Below are positions 1 through 9,376 of a stretch of DNA of 64,000 nucleotides, one piece after another. The notes beneath the pieces were generated by a model. That model searched no databases, was not told where the DNA came from, and worked only from the letters and a program-made list of their open reading frames with translations. The position numbers were made by a program, and so were the translations under genes. The DNA lies in assembly GCA_041394905.1 (NCBI GenBank), contig JAWKHJ010000027.1, positions 8,432 to 72,431 of the forward strand. Reading direction: 5' to 3'. Every line of letters begins with the position of its first letter. Position 1 is the stretch's first letter. Source of the stretch: RI-231 sp041394905. Its GTDB lineage: Bacteria; Acidobacteriota; Terriglobia; Bryobacterales; UBA6623.

Positions 1-868
1 GGTAGAGCTCATAGAACGGCGCCGACCCTGCCGCTTGCACGACGGCGATGCGCGGCAAGCGATCGATCAGGCCGATTCGAAGCATTTCCCGCAAGCCTTT
101 GCCCAAGGCCGAGACGTTGCCCAGGTTGCCGCCCGGCAGAATGATCCAGTCGGGGACCTTCCAGCCGCGCTGGTCCATCAGCTCAATGCCGATCGACTTT
201 TGTCCCTCAATGCGGAACGGGTTGATCGAGTTGAGCAGGTAGATACCAAGCTCGTCGGCCAGACGCCGCACTAGGGCCAGGATCTGATCGAAGTTGGCCT
301 CGACCTGGATCGTGCGCGCGCCGTACTCGAGCGCTTGCGCGAGCTTTCCATAAGCGATCTTGCCGTGTGGGAGGAAGATGATCGCTTGTTGTCCGGCGGC
401 GGCGGCGTAGGCGGCCATCGATGCAGAGGTGTTGCCGGTGGAGACGCAGGCCACACGATCCATGCCGAGCTTGGCGGCCTGCGAGGCGCCTGCGGTCATG
501 CCGTTGTCCTTGAACGAGCCCGTCGGGTTATAGCCCTGATGCTTGAGTTGCAAGGCGTCGAGCCCGGCGTAGGAGGCCGCGCGCGGCGCATCAAAGAGGG
601 GCGTGTTGCCTTCGCGAATCGAGACGATGTGCTCTTCCGCCTCTGCAAAAGGCAGCATCTCGCGGAAACGCCACACGCCGGATACGTCGAGCGGCTTGCG
701 GCTAAGCCGTCGACGGTCCCACAGCGCCTTGAGCTCGCCTGGGTCGAGCGTCGAGTAGTCGATCTCCACCTCGATCAACCCGTTGCATTTTGGGCACTGG
801 TAGAGCGGTTCGTCGAGCCCATAGCGGGCGCGGCAATCCGGATTGAAGCAAACTAGGGCCGCCGACAT
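1..868 (-). CDS. thrC: Threonine synthase, C-terminus cut by window edge
   Basis: Converts O-phosphohomoserine to threonine with PLP, in the cytoplasm. The frame is open from an ATG at 868 to the window edge (about 289 codons). Two Cys pairs at residues 7/12 and 25/28 form the N-terminal zinc-ribbon-like segment found in many long bacterial threonine synthases. The PLP-lysine motif NPTGSFKDNG lies near residue 120, followed by the conserved STGNTSAS phosphate-binding region and, later, LPGGNLGN. No frameshift is seen. The missing part is the C-terminal third. The next gene is divergent, with about 47 bp between starts. Confidence 0.95.
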   Translation of the reverse strand, partial: MSAALVCFNPDCRARYGLDEPLYQCPKCNGLIEVEIDYSTLDPGELKALWDRRRLSRKPLDVSGVWRFREMLPFAEAEEHIVSIREGNTPLFDAPRAASYAGLDALQLKHQGYNPTGSFKDNGMTAGASQAAKLGMDRVACVSTGNTSASMAAYAAAAGQQAIIFLPHGKIAYGKLAQALEYGARTIQVEANFDQILALVRRLADELGIYLLNSINPFRIEGQKSIGIELMDQRGWKVPDWIILPGGNLGNVSALGKGLREMLRIGLIDRLPRIAVVQAAGSAPFYELY

Positions 869-915
869 GGTCAGAATCTCATCGTACCGCGCGCTGAGAG
901 TGCGACAATACGCCC

Positions 916-1557
916 ATGCGCACCGCGATCCTAGCTATGCTCCTCGGCGTCATCGCCGTCCCCATGTGGGCCCAGCCGAGTAACCGGCCCAAAACCGTCT
1001 CCCCGGAATGGGTTTCGCTGTTCAACGGCAAAGACCTCAGCGGGTGGAAGAAGATCGGCAAAGAGAAGTGGACCGTCATCGACGGCGCCATCTACGGCGA
1101 GGGCATCACCAAGGAATACGGCTACCTGGCGACCGAGAAGACCTACCGCGACTTCCAACTCAAGCTCAGCTTCAAGTGCGAAGCCGACGGCAATTCGGGC
1201 GTCTACATCCACACTGCCTTTGAAGGGGACACGCCCAAGGTGATCGCCGGCCGCCAAGTGGAGATCGACCGCACGCTCAACCACCACACCGGCGGCGTCT
1301 ACGGCGACGGCAAGGGCTGGGTCGCTTGGCCGAAGCCGGAGATGGAGACGATCATCCGGCCATACGACTGGAACGACATGCTGATCCGCGTCGAGGGCAA
1401 CCATTACGTGGTGCACCTGAACGGCGAAGAGGTCCTAAACTTCACCTACCCGTCGCCCGACGCCGCCGAAGGCGTGATCGCCCTGCAGTTGCACTCCGGC
1501 GGCGAGGGCCGCATGCGCTTCAAGGACATCTTCATCCGAGATTTGAGCGCCCGCTAG
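916..1557 (+). CDS. Secreted DUF1080 (3-keto-disaccharide hydrolase-like) protein
   Basis: A 213-aa protein with a signal peptide (hydrophobic residues 4-18, cleavage near MWAQ) followed by one DUF1080 domain. The hallmarks are FNGKDLSGW near the N-terminus, then NSGVYIH, and a final GGEGRMRFKDIFIR strand of the concanavalin-like jelly roll. Family members are linked to 3-keto-glycoside hydrolysis and often accompany Gfo/Idh/MocA oxidoreductases; one is encoded at 9.4-10.7 kb. The substrate is unknown. A strong terminator follows at 1588-1624, so it is probably monocistronic. Confidence 0.85.
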   Translation: MRTAILAMLLGVIAVPMWAQPSNRPKTVSPEWVSLFNGKDLSGWKKIGKEKWTVIDGAIYGEGITKEYGYLATEKTYRDFQLKLSFKCEADGNSGVYIHTAFEGDTPKVIAGRQVEIDRTLNHHTGGVYGDGKGWVAWPKPEMETIIRPYDWNDMLIRVEGNHYVVHLNGEEVLNFTYPSPDAAEGVIALQLHSGGEGRMRFKDIFIRDLSAR

Positions 1558-1587
1558 CCGGCGTTTTTGGAACAGTCTGAAAACAAC

Positions 1588-1624
1588 GAGGCCACGGGGA
1601 TAACCCGTGGCCTCGGTTTTTTGA
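1588..1624 (+). terminator. Rho-independent terminator after the DUF1080 gene
   Basis: An 11-bp perfect stem (1588-1598 paired with 1604-1614), a 5-nt loop, then GG and a run of seven T. It begins 30 nt after the DUF1080 stop codon. Confidence 0.9.
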
Positions 1625-1681
1625 TTTCCTTGTCCGAAACTTGTGCGGCGCGCCGTATTAGCCGCGCTTCCGTTCGAGGCT

Positions 1682-1996
1682 TTAGTTGTTGTTGCTACCG
1701 GCAAGGGCGGGAGCCGACAGCAGGCCGATCCGCTCCAGGTGCGCAATCAGCTCGAGGTTCTCGTCCGTGCGCAGGAAGAAGCCGTACTTGAGCATGTCCT
1801 TGGCTTCCTTCAGGGTCCGCGCGTCTTCCAGACTCAACCGTGCGACCAGACCGCCGGAAGAGCGGTGAACGCCGATGTACCAGGACTCTGCCGCGCTGAA
1901 GGCCCCAAGGCGCATACTATCGCCCTGGTAGGTAAAGCGACCCTCCGAGCCGCGGGCTTGGATCAAATCGATTCCAGCTTCTCGGTAAAGCACCAT
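1682..1996 (-). CDS. Hypothetical protein, 104 aa
   Basis: No family recognised. The ATG start is at 1996. The protein is soluble, without signal peptide or membrane segment, with mixed charged helices in the second half (for example LEDARTLKEAKDMLKYG) and a short low-complexity tail ending GSNNN. Its amino-acid composition looks protein-like, whereas the opposite-strand frame over the same bases is Arg/Gln-rich and looks like a shadow. It lies downstream of the propeller-PHP gene in the same direction, 154 bp away. Confidence 0.5.
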   Translation of the reverse strand: MVLYREAGIDLIQARGSEGRFTYQGDSMRLGAFSAAESWYIGVHRSSGGLVARLSLEDARTLKEAKDMLKYGFFLRTDENLELIAHLERIGLLSAPALAGSNNN

Positions 1997-2058
1997 AAAG
2001 ACCGCCCTGTCTATAGGATGGCAGACAAGGCAGTTTGGTTTCCCGATTTTGGCCGCAG

Positions 2059-2092
2059 GCCCGGAAAGAAAGGGCCGAACCGGGCTTTTTTT
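2059..2092 (+). terminator. Terminator-like hairpin with T-run on the plus strand
   Basis: A 6-bp GC stem (2059-2064 with 2080-2085) is followed by seven T. No convincing plus-strand gene ends upstream, so it may act against antisense transcription or be fortuitous. Confidence 0.45.
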
Positions 2093-2150
2093 CGGTTTCC
2101 GTCTGGGTGAAAACGCCTAGGCGGGATCCGATCGCGCCGCGCCGTGCTCG

Positions 2151-4609
2151 TTAGTAGGTCACCCAGATCGGGCTGGCCCAGGCGACCTGGCCGTCTTTCT
2201 GCTCGACACGCACGTAGTAATAGAACGTACCGCGGTCGCCACGGGCGCCCTCGTCGGTGAACTCGAATGCGGCCTCCGCGCCGTTGGGCGAGTGGCTGTA
2301 GAGCACCTTGTCGCCGCGCAGGATATGGACCTTGTCGAGGTCGTTGGTCCCGCGCACCTTCACCCGGATGGGCAACGGTGCAGCGGCGCGAAGCTCGTCG
2401 CCCATGAAGTAGTCCTCGCCCATGCGCACGTCGAGCACGATGTTGTCGGTCGCCCCGTAGGTGTGGCGGCGGCGGATGGCGTCGAGGATGCCCTGGCGGG
2501 TCGTGCGGTCCGTGTAGACCATCGAGTAGGAATAGTGCGTCGAGCCGTGGTCGGAGCTCGCGGTGATGCCCAGGCGGTAGCCCTTGTCCCAGGCCAAGCG
2601 TACGAAGCCTTCCGGGAAGTAGCCCGCGCGCTTGACGTGGTCGTCGTCAACGCCGCTGACGACCGATAGCGGCGCGCCCTCGTACTCGTAGTTCGTTCGC
2701 GCACCCTGGAAGATCTCGACCACGGGCTCGAGCTCAGGGTCGTTGTCGCGCCAATCCGTGCCCATGCGCGTGCCGGAGGTGTGCGAGATCGCGATGCCGT
2801 TGTTGCGGCGGATCTCGTCGTAAAGATGCTTGGTGTCGTCGGCCACCAAGTCGCCCGAACCGACCGGCGGGATGTCGCCTTGCGGGTTCTCACCGAGCGC
2901 CCAGCGTGGCGTATCGCCGTGAAGGAAGAACGGCGTGACCTTGGCTTTGGAGCGCTCGGCTACAAAGACGTTGCGGTGACCGTTGGGCTGCGTGGCGGAG
3001 CGCTCGTAGCCGTAGATGGGCGTGTAGGCGCCGGGCACGTGGTACATGTCGGTCATCTTGTTTGAGTACCACCACCAATACTCCCAAGCGCCGCCCTGGT
3101 GGTCGGTCGAGCGCCGAAGTCCATCGCGGCGGCGTCGATCATGTAGCGGTAGAAGTCCTGCAGCGACCCGTCGTTGCCGCCGCCTCCGTCCCAGCTCAAC
3201 TCCGTGTGGCGATGGAAGTCGCCGCGCACGATCTGCACGGGCCGGCCGTGGACGGTCGTGCGGTAGCCGCGCATGGCGTCGAGGTCGGCGCCTTCGTTCG
3301 CGTGGCCGCCTGGCTTGACCTGGATCTTGCGCATCGGCGGCTCGCCGAGAGTCGGTTTCGCGGAGGTGGCGGCGGCGAGCCGACCCACGTAAACGTCGCC
3401 CTTGTGCGGGCGGTGTGCGTAGGCGGCGGTGCGGTTGTCGGTCGGCCAAGCGAAGACGAGATCGTCGCCGAGCAGCGCGGCGTTGAGGCGCGTGGAGGAG
3501 CGGCCCCAACTGTTTGGGAGGGCCACCGCCGGGGTCCAGGCCGAGCCGTCGTAGCGCGTCAGGTAGTACTCCCAATAGCCTCGCCCGTTGCCTTGGACAT
3601 TGAGCCTGAGCTTCGCGACGGCCCACAGCGAGCCTTCGCCATCGAGGAAGAGGTGTGGTTGGTAGGTCCAGCCTGGCTTGCCTACGTTCGCGAAGGCGGT
3701 CTGGAGCGGTTGCGCCGGAGCTTGCACACGGTCGTTGGCGTAGACGCGCAACTGCACCTCGCGGTCGGAGCCGATGACGGCGCCGGGCTCCGTCTTGCGA
3801 ATGGTGTAGCCGGTGTCCTTGCCCCAATTGGCGCGCCCTTCCTCGTAAGCCACCCAGACGCGGTCCTGCCCGTCGACGGCGACGGTCGGTTTGACCTCGA
3901 AGAGCGGCGTATCGGCGATCGCCATTGCGGGCGTGATGAGCTGTCCGCCTTTGACGCCGGCGAGATAGACGTCGTAGTTGCCGTTGGCGTAGCTGTCATA
4001 GGCGATCCAGGCCGTACCGGCGGAGTCGAGCGCGACGGCAGGCTCCCACTCGTTGGCCGGCTGCGTGCTCACCTGAACAGGCGGCGCCCACTCGCCGTTC
4101 TCGAACATGCGCAGGAAGATGTTCGAATCCGGACCGCGCCAGCCTTGCCACACCAGCGCCATACGGCCGGTTTCGTCGGAGGTCAGCCGCGGGTTGACGT
4201 CAGGCAGGGGATGATCGGTCAGCCGCATGAGCTTGTCCCAGCCTTGGCGTTTGGGGTCGTATCGGCGGGCGTAGAGGTCCCAGTTTTCATCCTGACCTTG
4301 CGACCAGACGACCCAAGGCGCGCCGCCCTTGTCGACGCCGATCTGCGGCAGCCAGGAGTCGCCGCTCGAGTTGGGGACGACCAGCATGTTGCCCCACGTG
4401 CCGTCTTGGTACTGGCGGATGGCGACGTCGTCGCGCGTACCCGAGAAGGTCAGAAAGGCCATCCAGAGCGAGCCGTCGGGCGAGGCGGCGATGGCGGGCA
4501 GGTCATCCTGCCACTCTTCGGTTCCGGCGCGCGTGACTTCGGTCAGGTTCTGCGCTGGGAGGGCGGCTGCGGCGAGGCAGAGGGCGAGCGGCAAAGCGAT
4601 TCGGCGCAT
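2151..4609 (-). CDS. Exported beta-propeller + PHP-type phosphoesterase-like protein (one frameshift)
   Basis: About 819 aa once a single frameshift near 3105 is bridged. The N-terminus is a signal peptide (hydrophobic residues 4-17, then LPAQ). Repeated propeller-type blades such as SLWMAFLTF, PWVVWSQG and VWVAYEEG follow over roughly residues 25-420. The C-terminal third carries a PHP-like metal site, GDFHRHTELSWDGG, then TDHQGG after the shift, later ISHTSG and SSDHGSTHY. PHP folds bind two or three metals and hydrolyse phosphoesters. Export and the attached propeller suggest an extracytoplasmic substrate, but that is inference. Both frames give family-like sequence up to the junction, so I treat it as one gene. 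Confidence 0.75.
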
Positions 4610-4715
4610 GGTTCGCCCGACGATAGGCGCGAGGGCTGCGGTTTGTCAAGGACAAACCGCGCGCATCGCAGCCATTCCGTGCCCGGTTCGCCGTTCGGCC
4701 TGCAGCGTCGGTCGA

Positions 4716-6365
4716 TTACGGTTCAAACCGCTGGGCAATGGGAAAGCGGCGGCCGACGCCGAACGCCTTGGTGGTGACGCGCAGTCCGGGAGCGGCTTGC
4801 TGGCGCTTGTACTCGTTGCGGTCGACCATGCGGCAAATGCGACGCACCAGCTCCAAGTCCACGCCGAGCGCTTGCGCAATTGCCGTCGGTTCCTCGCGCT
4901 CCTCGACGTAGAGCCGCAACATCGGGTCGAGCACCTCGTAGGGCGGCAGCGAGTCGGTGTCCTTTTGATCGGGGCGCAGCTCGGCGGAGGGCGGCTTGGT
5001 GAAGACAGCCACGGGGATGGCTCCGGGACGGCGCCGGTTGGCCACTCGTGAGAGCTCGTAGACGAGCGTCTTGGGCACGTCCGAAATGACCGCGAGGCCG
5101 CCGACCATGTCGCCATAGAGCGTGCAATAGCCGACAGCGAGCTCGCTCTTGTTGCCCGTCGTCAGCGTCAGGGCTCCGAACTTGTTTGAGAACGCCATCA
5201 GCGTGGCGCCGCGCAGGCGGGCCTGGAGGTTTTCTTCGGCGACGTCAGGGGCACGCCCTCCAAACAGAGGCGCGAGCGTCTCGACGAAGGAGCCGTAGGT
5301 TTGGTTGATCGAGACGATCTCGAAGCGGATGCCGAGCGCCTCGGCCATCGCGCGTGCGTCGCCGACGCTGCCTTCCGAAGAATAGGGCCCGGGCATGCCC
5401 AGCCCCGTCACATTTTCTGCACCGAGCGCATCGACCGCCAATGCGGCGACGAGCGAAGAGTCGATGCCGCCGCTCAGGCCGAGCACGACCTTCTGGAAAC
5501 CACACTTGTGGACGTAGTCGCGCAGACCCATGACGAGCGCGTCATACGTCGCGTCGTTCTCTTCGCCGAGCGGCTCATGCAGGTCGCCCTTGCCCGTTTC
5601 GGTGTCGAAAAAGACGAGGTCAGACTCGAACGAGCATGCCCGGGCGCAGACACGCCCCTGGCGGTCGAGCGCGAAGCTCGAGCCGTCGAACAACAGCTGG
5701 TCATTGCCGCCTACTTGGTTGACCATCACTCCCGGCACGCCGATGCGCTCAACGGCGGAGCCGAGCATCTTCTCACGGAAACCACGCTTGCCGCGGTGGT
5801 AGGGCGAGCTGGCGATGTTGACGAGCAGATCGATGCCGAGGCCGGCGAGCTCGGTGATGGGGTCGCGCGGGTAACGTGGACGCTCCCAGAACTCCGGGTC
5901 GTTCCAGACGTCCTCACAGATCGTCACCCCAACGCGTACGCCGCGGATCTCGCAGACGTGCTGCTCTTGCGCCGGCGCAAAATAACGCCATTCATCGAAG
6001 ACGTCGTAGGTGGGCAGCAGCATCTTCTGCTGCTCGAAAACGATCTTGCCGCCCGAGAGCATCGCAGCAGAGTTGGAGGCGCGCAGCTCTCCCGCGTTGC
6101 GGGACTGACCGACGAATCCGACCAGCAGATCGACGCCGAGCGAAGCTGACTCTGCGGCCAACTGCTCCAGACGCTCACGCGTACGGCGCAGAAAAGACGG
6201 AACTTCTACGAGATCACGGGGTGGGTAGCCGTTGAGCGAAAGCTCAGGGAAAATGACGAGATCCGCCCCGGCATCGTCAGCCCGGCGCGCGGCGTCGAGC
6301 ATCAAACGGGCGTTGCCGTCAAGATCCCCGACTGTGGGGTTGATCTGTCCGAGGGCGAGCCGCAT
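4716..6365 (-). CDS. nadE: Glutamine-dependent NAD+ synthetase
   Basis: A 549-aa two-domain enzyme that amidates nicotinic acid adenine dinucleotide to NAD+ using glutamine. The N-terminal nitrilase/glutaminase domain shows the full triad E41 (FPELSLNGYPP), K114 (EQQKMLLPTY) and C150 (VTICEDVW). The C-terminal synthetase domain has the P-loop SGGIDSS at residues 298-304. The length fits the family and no frameshift is present. It may be co-transcribed with the small methyltransferase and metallopeptidase upstream, all leftward with short gaps. Confidence 0.97.
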   Translation of the reverse strand: MRLALGQINPTVGDLDGNARLMLDAARRADDAGADLVIFPELSLNGYPPRDLVEVPSFLRRTRERLEQLAAESASLGVDLLVGFVGQSRNAGELRASNSAAMLSGGKIVFEQQKMLLPTYDVFDEWRYFAPAQEQHVCEIRGVRVGVTICEDVWNDPEFWERPRYPRDPITELAGLGIDLLVNIASSPYHRGKRGFREKMLGSAVERIGVPGVMVNQVGGNDQLLFDGSSFALDRQGRVCARACSFESDLVFFDTETGKGDLHEPLGEENDATYDALVMGLRDYVHKCGFQKVVLGLSGGIDSSLVAALAVDALGAENVTGLGMPGPYSSEGSVGDARAMAEALGIRFEIVSINQTYGSFVETLAPLFGGRAPDVAEENLQARLRGATLMAFSNKFGALTLTTGNKSELAVGYCTLYGDMVGGLAVISDVPKTLVYELSRVANRRRPGAIPVAVFTKPPSAELRPDQKDTDSLPPYEVLDPMLRLYVEEREEPTAIAQALGVDLELVRRICRMVDRNEYKRQQAAPGLRVTTKAFGVGRRFPIAQRFEP

Positions 6366-6377
6366 CGGGCTGGGCGG

Positions 6378-6883
6378 TCAAGGTTTCCGCGCAAGCAGAG
6401 CGGCCGTGCCCCGGCCTCTCCATTCTTCTTCGTAGCGTAACACGCGCCATGGGGCGAATTCGCGCAGCAGTTCCCCAGGCTCGAGCAGGAACAGCGGGTT
6501 GCGCGGAGGCGCGTCGAAGCGCAAGTGGTCGGTCGTGAAGGTCTTGTAGACGAGCAACCCGCCGGGCCGCACAGCCCTCTCGAGGACTGGAAAGAGCGGA
6601 CGGTGCAGGTAGCGCATCACGACGACCAGATCAAAGGCGCCCAGCCCGAGGTCGACGCCAGGGGCTTCGAGGTCCAGCTCGCGAGTTTCGACCCCAGGAC
6701 CGGCGGCCAGGCGCAGGGCCTCGGGCGATCGGTCGATGGCGACGACTTCAAATCCTCTTTAGCCAAGAAATCGCTGTTGCGTCCGGCCCCGCAAGCGACG
6801 TCCGCCGCGCGCCGACCCTCGAGCAGTTCGAAGGCGTCTGCGGCCTGGACCAGGAAGGGATCGGGATCTGCGTCCTTGCACAT
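6378..6883 (-). CDS. Class I SAM-dependent methyltransferase (one-base deletion)
   Basis: About 168 aa once a one-base deletion near 6754 is repaired. Motif I is ADVACGAGRNS; the second half reads VMRYLHRPLFPVLE, then PGGLLVYKTFT, as in small TehB-like methyltransferases. A second partial copy at 19.29-19.52 kb has CCC where this copy has CC in the plus-strand run, and restoring that base joins the two reading frames exactly. The ATG at 6883 is 37 nt downstream of the metallopeptidase stop, and nadE starts 12 nt after this gene ends. The substrate is unknown. Confidence 0.75.
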
Positions 6884-6920
6884 AAACACCGGGGCACAGC
6901 GCCCGAGCGGGCTTTCGCCT

Positions 6921-7619
6921 CTAGTCGTCGCTGCGGCCGCCGAGTAGGCCCGCACGGAACAAAAAGTACAGCAGCGTGAGAAGCGAGCTGATCGCCGCGG
7001 CGACATAGGTCAGTGCGGCGGCGTTGAGCACCCGATCCATGCCCTGACGCTCGTTCTGGCTGACGATGCCGTACGACAAGACCAGTTCCTTGGCCCGGTT
7101 CGAAGCGTCGAACTCCACCGGCAGCGTCACGACCTGGAACAGGATCACCATCGAGAACAGGACCACGCCCGCCATGAAGACGCCCTGTGAGGCCATCATC
7201 AGGCCGACGGCCATGACGATGTAGCCGAGGTTCGAGCCAATGCTCGCCGTGGGTACCAGCATCGAGCGCAACTTGAGCGGAGCGTAATGCTTGGCGTGCT
7301 GGATGGCATGGCCGGCTTCGTGGGTGGCGACGCCGACAGCGGCGATCGAGTTCGAGTCATAAACCGGGCTCGACAACGCCAAACTCCGCGTGGCTGGGTT
7401 GTAATGGTCGGACAAAAATCCTCCCGCCCGGCCAATTTGGACGTCGTGCAAACCCGCGCGGTCGAGCATCGCGCGCGCGGCCTGTGCGCCCGACAAGCCC
7501 GTCGAAACCGGAACTTTGGAGTATTTGTTGAACGCCGACTTCACCCGGAAGCTGGCCCACATCGAGAGCGCCATTCCAGGCAACAGAAACAAAAAGTAAA
7601 CCGGGTCAAAGTAGAACAC
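6921..7619 (-). CDS. Zinc metallopeptidase, YugP/DUF2230-type membrane protein
   Basis: A 232-aa membrane protein with the zincin motif HEAGH at residues 100-104. There is an N-terminal membrane segment (FLFLLPGMALSMWASF) and two more hydrophobic stretches after residue 125. GGFLSDHYNP and LSSPVYDSNSIAAV are family hallmarks. The start is the GTG at 7619, supported by GGAGG about nine bases upstream. Family members are putative membrane-anchored zinc proteases of unknown substrate. Confidence 0.88.
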   Translation of the reverse strand: MFYFDPVYFLFLLPGMALSMWASFRVKSAFNKYSKVPVSTGLSGAQAARAMLDRAGLHDVQIGRAGGFLSDHYNPATRSLALSSPVYDSNSIAAVGVATHEAGHAIQHAKHYAPLKLRSMLVPTASIGSNLGYIVMAVGLMMASQGVFMAGVVLFSMVILFQVVTLPVEFDASNRAKELVLSYGIVSQNERQGMDRVLNAAALTYVAAAISSLLTLLYFLFRAGLLGGRSDD

Positions 7620-7688
7620 GCGAATGCTCCTCCAAACTCACTATACGGACGGTCGGCCCGGTTCGTTCCTTTCTTTAGCGCAGGGCGC

Positions 7689-9353
7689 TCAGATTTTCTT
7701 GTTGAGCTGGTAGTAGGTGAACGGCGACCCCGTGCCTGTAATCTCCACGTTGATCAGGTATGGCTTGTCGCTGCGCAGCGCGCGGTCGAGGGCCGGCCGG
7801 ATCTGATCCGGGGTCTCGACATGCTCGCCATCGCCGCCAAACCCTTTCATCACAAGGTCGTAGCGCGTCCGGCGGAGCTCGCAGGCGACGGTCTTGTTGT
7901 CGTAGCGGCCTTCTTGGAGTTCGCGTTCGATGCCCCATCCGCCGTCGTTGCCCACGATGATGATGACCGGCAGGTTGAATCGCACGGCCGTATCCATCTC
8001 GGCGAGGTAGAAGCCGAGCGAGCCGTCGCCGGTTACGACAATAGAGCGGCTGTTGGGACGCAAGATCTGGGCGGCGAGCCCGATCGGAAAGGCGACGCCG
8101 AGACCGGCCAGGCCGCCTAGGCGCATCCAGTGGCCGGGGCGGCGCGCGGGGATGGCGTAGCGGCCCCAGTGGACGAAGTCGCCGCCGTCCCAGCACAGGG
8201 TCGAGTCCTCGGGGACCCATTTGCGCATCTCGCGGTAGAAATGCAGCGAGTGCATCGGCTCGAGCGGCTTGTCGGCGATGGCCCAGACGCGCGCGGCGTA
8301 ATCGTCGCGCTCCTTGGCGACAGTGGCAAGCCACGCCGAGCGGTCGGGCATTGGACGGTCCTTGAGCGCCTCGTTGAGGTCTTCGAGGGTGAGCTTGACG
8401 TCGGCGGCCAGCGCGGCGTCGAGTCGGCGGTTCAGACCGAGCTCGGGTTGGTGGACGTCGACCTGAACGAACTTGGCATCGGGCGAGAACGCGGCCGGTC
8501 CGCCCAGACGCAAGCGGTAGTCGAGTCGTTTGCCGAGCACGACGACCAAGTCGGCTTGCTTGAAGACGGCGTCCGCAGCGGCGTTGAGCGTGGGGTCGGC
8601 GTAGCCGAAGCAGAGCGGATGTTCGTCCGAGACCAGCCCGCGCGAGAGCGTGATAGTGAACAGCGGCGTCTGGGTCTTCTCGATGAAGGTCTCCAGCTCA
8701 CGGCCGCAGTCGGACCACCAGGCGCCGCCGCCGGCGATGACCACCGGACGCTCGGCTTGGTCGAGCAGGTCGATCACGCGGTCGATCTGGGCTGACTCGG
8801 CGCGTGGGCGGGCCGGCGAGTAGACGCCCTCGGGCAGCGGAGCTGGGCCGCCGGCCTCGGCGGTGAAGTGGTCGACGGGAATGCTCAGGTGCGTCGCGCC
8901 GGGACGGTCGCAGACCGCTTCCATGAAGGCCTTGCGCACGTGGAACGGGATCTGAGCGGCGCTGTTGGGCACGGCGCAGTACTTGACGATGCCCTGCACC
9001 AGCGCGGCTTGGTCCATGTCCTGGAAGCCGCCGCGGTCGCGCACCTTGGACGTCGACATGCCGCTGATCGAGACCAACGGCGCGCCGGTGTAGTGCGCCG
9101 TGGCGATGCCGGTGATCGAGTTGGTGTGGCCGGGGGCTCCGGTGACGAGCGAGACGCCGGGCTGGCGCGTCATGCGCGCCCAGCCGTCGGCCATGTGGAC
9201 GGCCGCTGCCTCGTGGCGTGTGTCGTAGATCGGGAACCCGTCACGCTCGAGAACCTGCAGCGGGTCGTTGAGGTGGTCGCCCACCAGGGTGAAGATGGGG
9301 CCTGCGCCGAGGCGCTTGAGGCTGGCGGAAAAGAGCTCGGAACCGGTTGGCAT
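7689..9353 (-). CDS. TPP-dependent enzyme, acetolactate synthase large-subunit-like
   Basis: A 554-aa thiamine-diphosphate enzyme with N-terminal pyrimidine-binding, central and C-terminal diphosphate-binding domains. The catalytic glutamate is E48 in TRHEAAAVHMADG. The TPP motif GDGSLGF followed by NDGGWG lies near residue 440. It is closer to generic IlvB-like or oxalyl-CoA-decarboxylase-like enzymes than to a specific one, and no ilvN regulatory subunit is adjacent. It starts 24 nt after the Gfo/Idh/MocA gene stop, so the two probably form an operon. Confidence 0.85.
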   Translation of the reverse strand: MPTGSELFSASLKRLGAGPIFTLVGDHLNDPLQVLERDGFPIYDTRHEAAAVHMADGWARMTRQPGVSLVTGAPGHTNSITGIATAHYTGAPLVSISGMSTSKVRDRGGFQDMDQAALVQGIVKYCAVPNSAAQIPFHVRKAFMEAVCDRPGATHLSIPVDHFTAEAGGPAPLPEGVYSPARPRAESAQIDRVIDLLDQAERPVVIAGGGAWWSDCGRELETFIEKTQTPLFTITLSRGLVSDEHPLCFGYADPTLNAAADAVFKQADLVVVLGKRLDYRLRLGGPAAFSPDAKFVQVDVHQPELGLNRRLDAALAADVKLTLEDLNEALKDRPMPDRSAWLATVAKERDDYAARVWAIADKPLEPMHSLHFYREMRKWVPEDSTLCWDGGDFVHWGRYAIPARRPGHWMRLGGLAGLGVAFPIGLAAQILRPNSRSIVVTGDGSLGFYLAEMDTAVRFNLPVIIIVGNDGGWGIERELQEGRYDNKTVACELRRTRYDLVMKGFGGDGEHVETPDQIRPALDRALRSDKPYLINVEITGTGSPFTYYQLNKKI

Positions 9354-9376
9354 GGTGAGAGGGAAAGGATAGCAAG

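Noticed and set aside
1643..2110. 155-codon plus-strand open frame
   Set aside because: Composition looks like the shadow of the minus-strand 104-aa gene, and there is no ribosome-binding site or recognisable domain.
3062..4777. 571-codon plus-strand open frame antisense to the propeller-PHP gene
   Set aside because: It is a GC-driven mirror frame; the minus strand encodes clear propeller blades and a signal peptide over the same bases.
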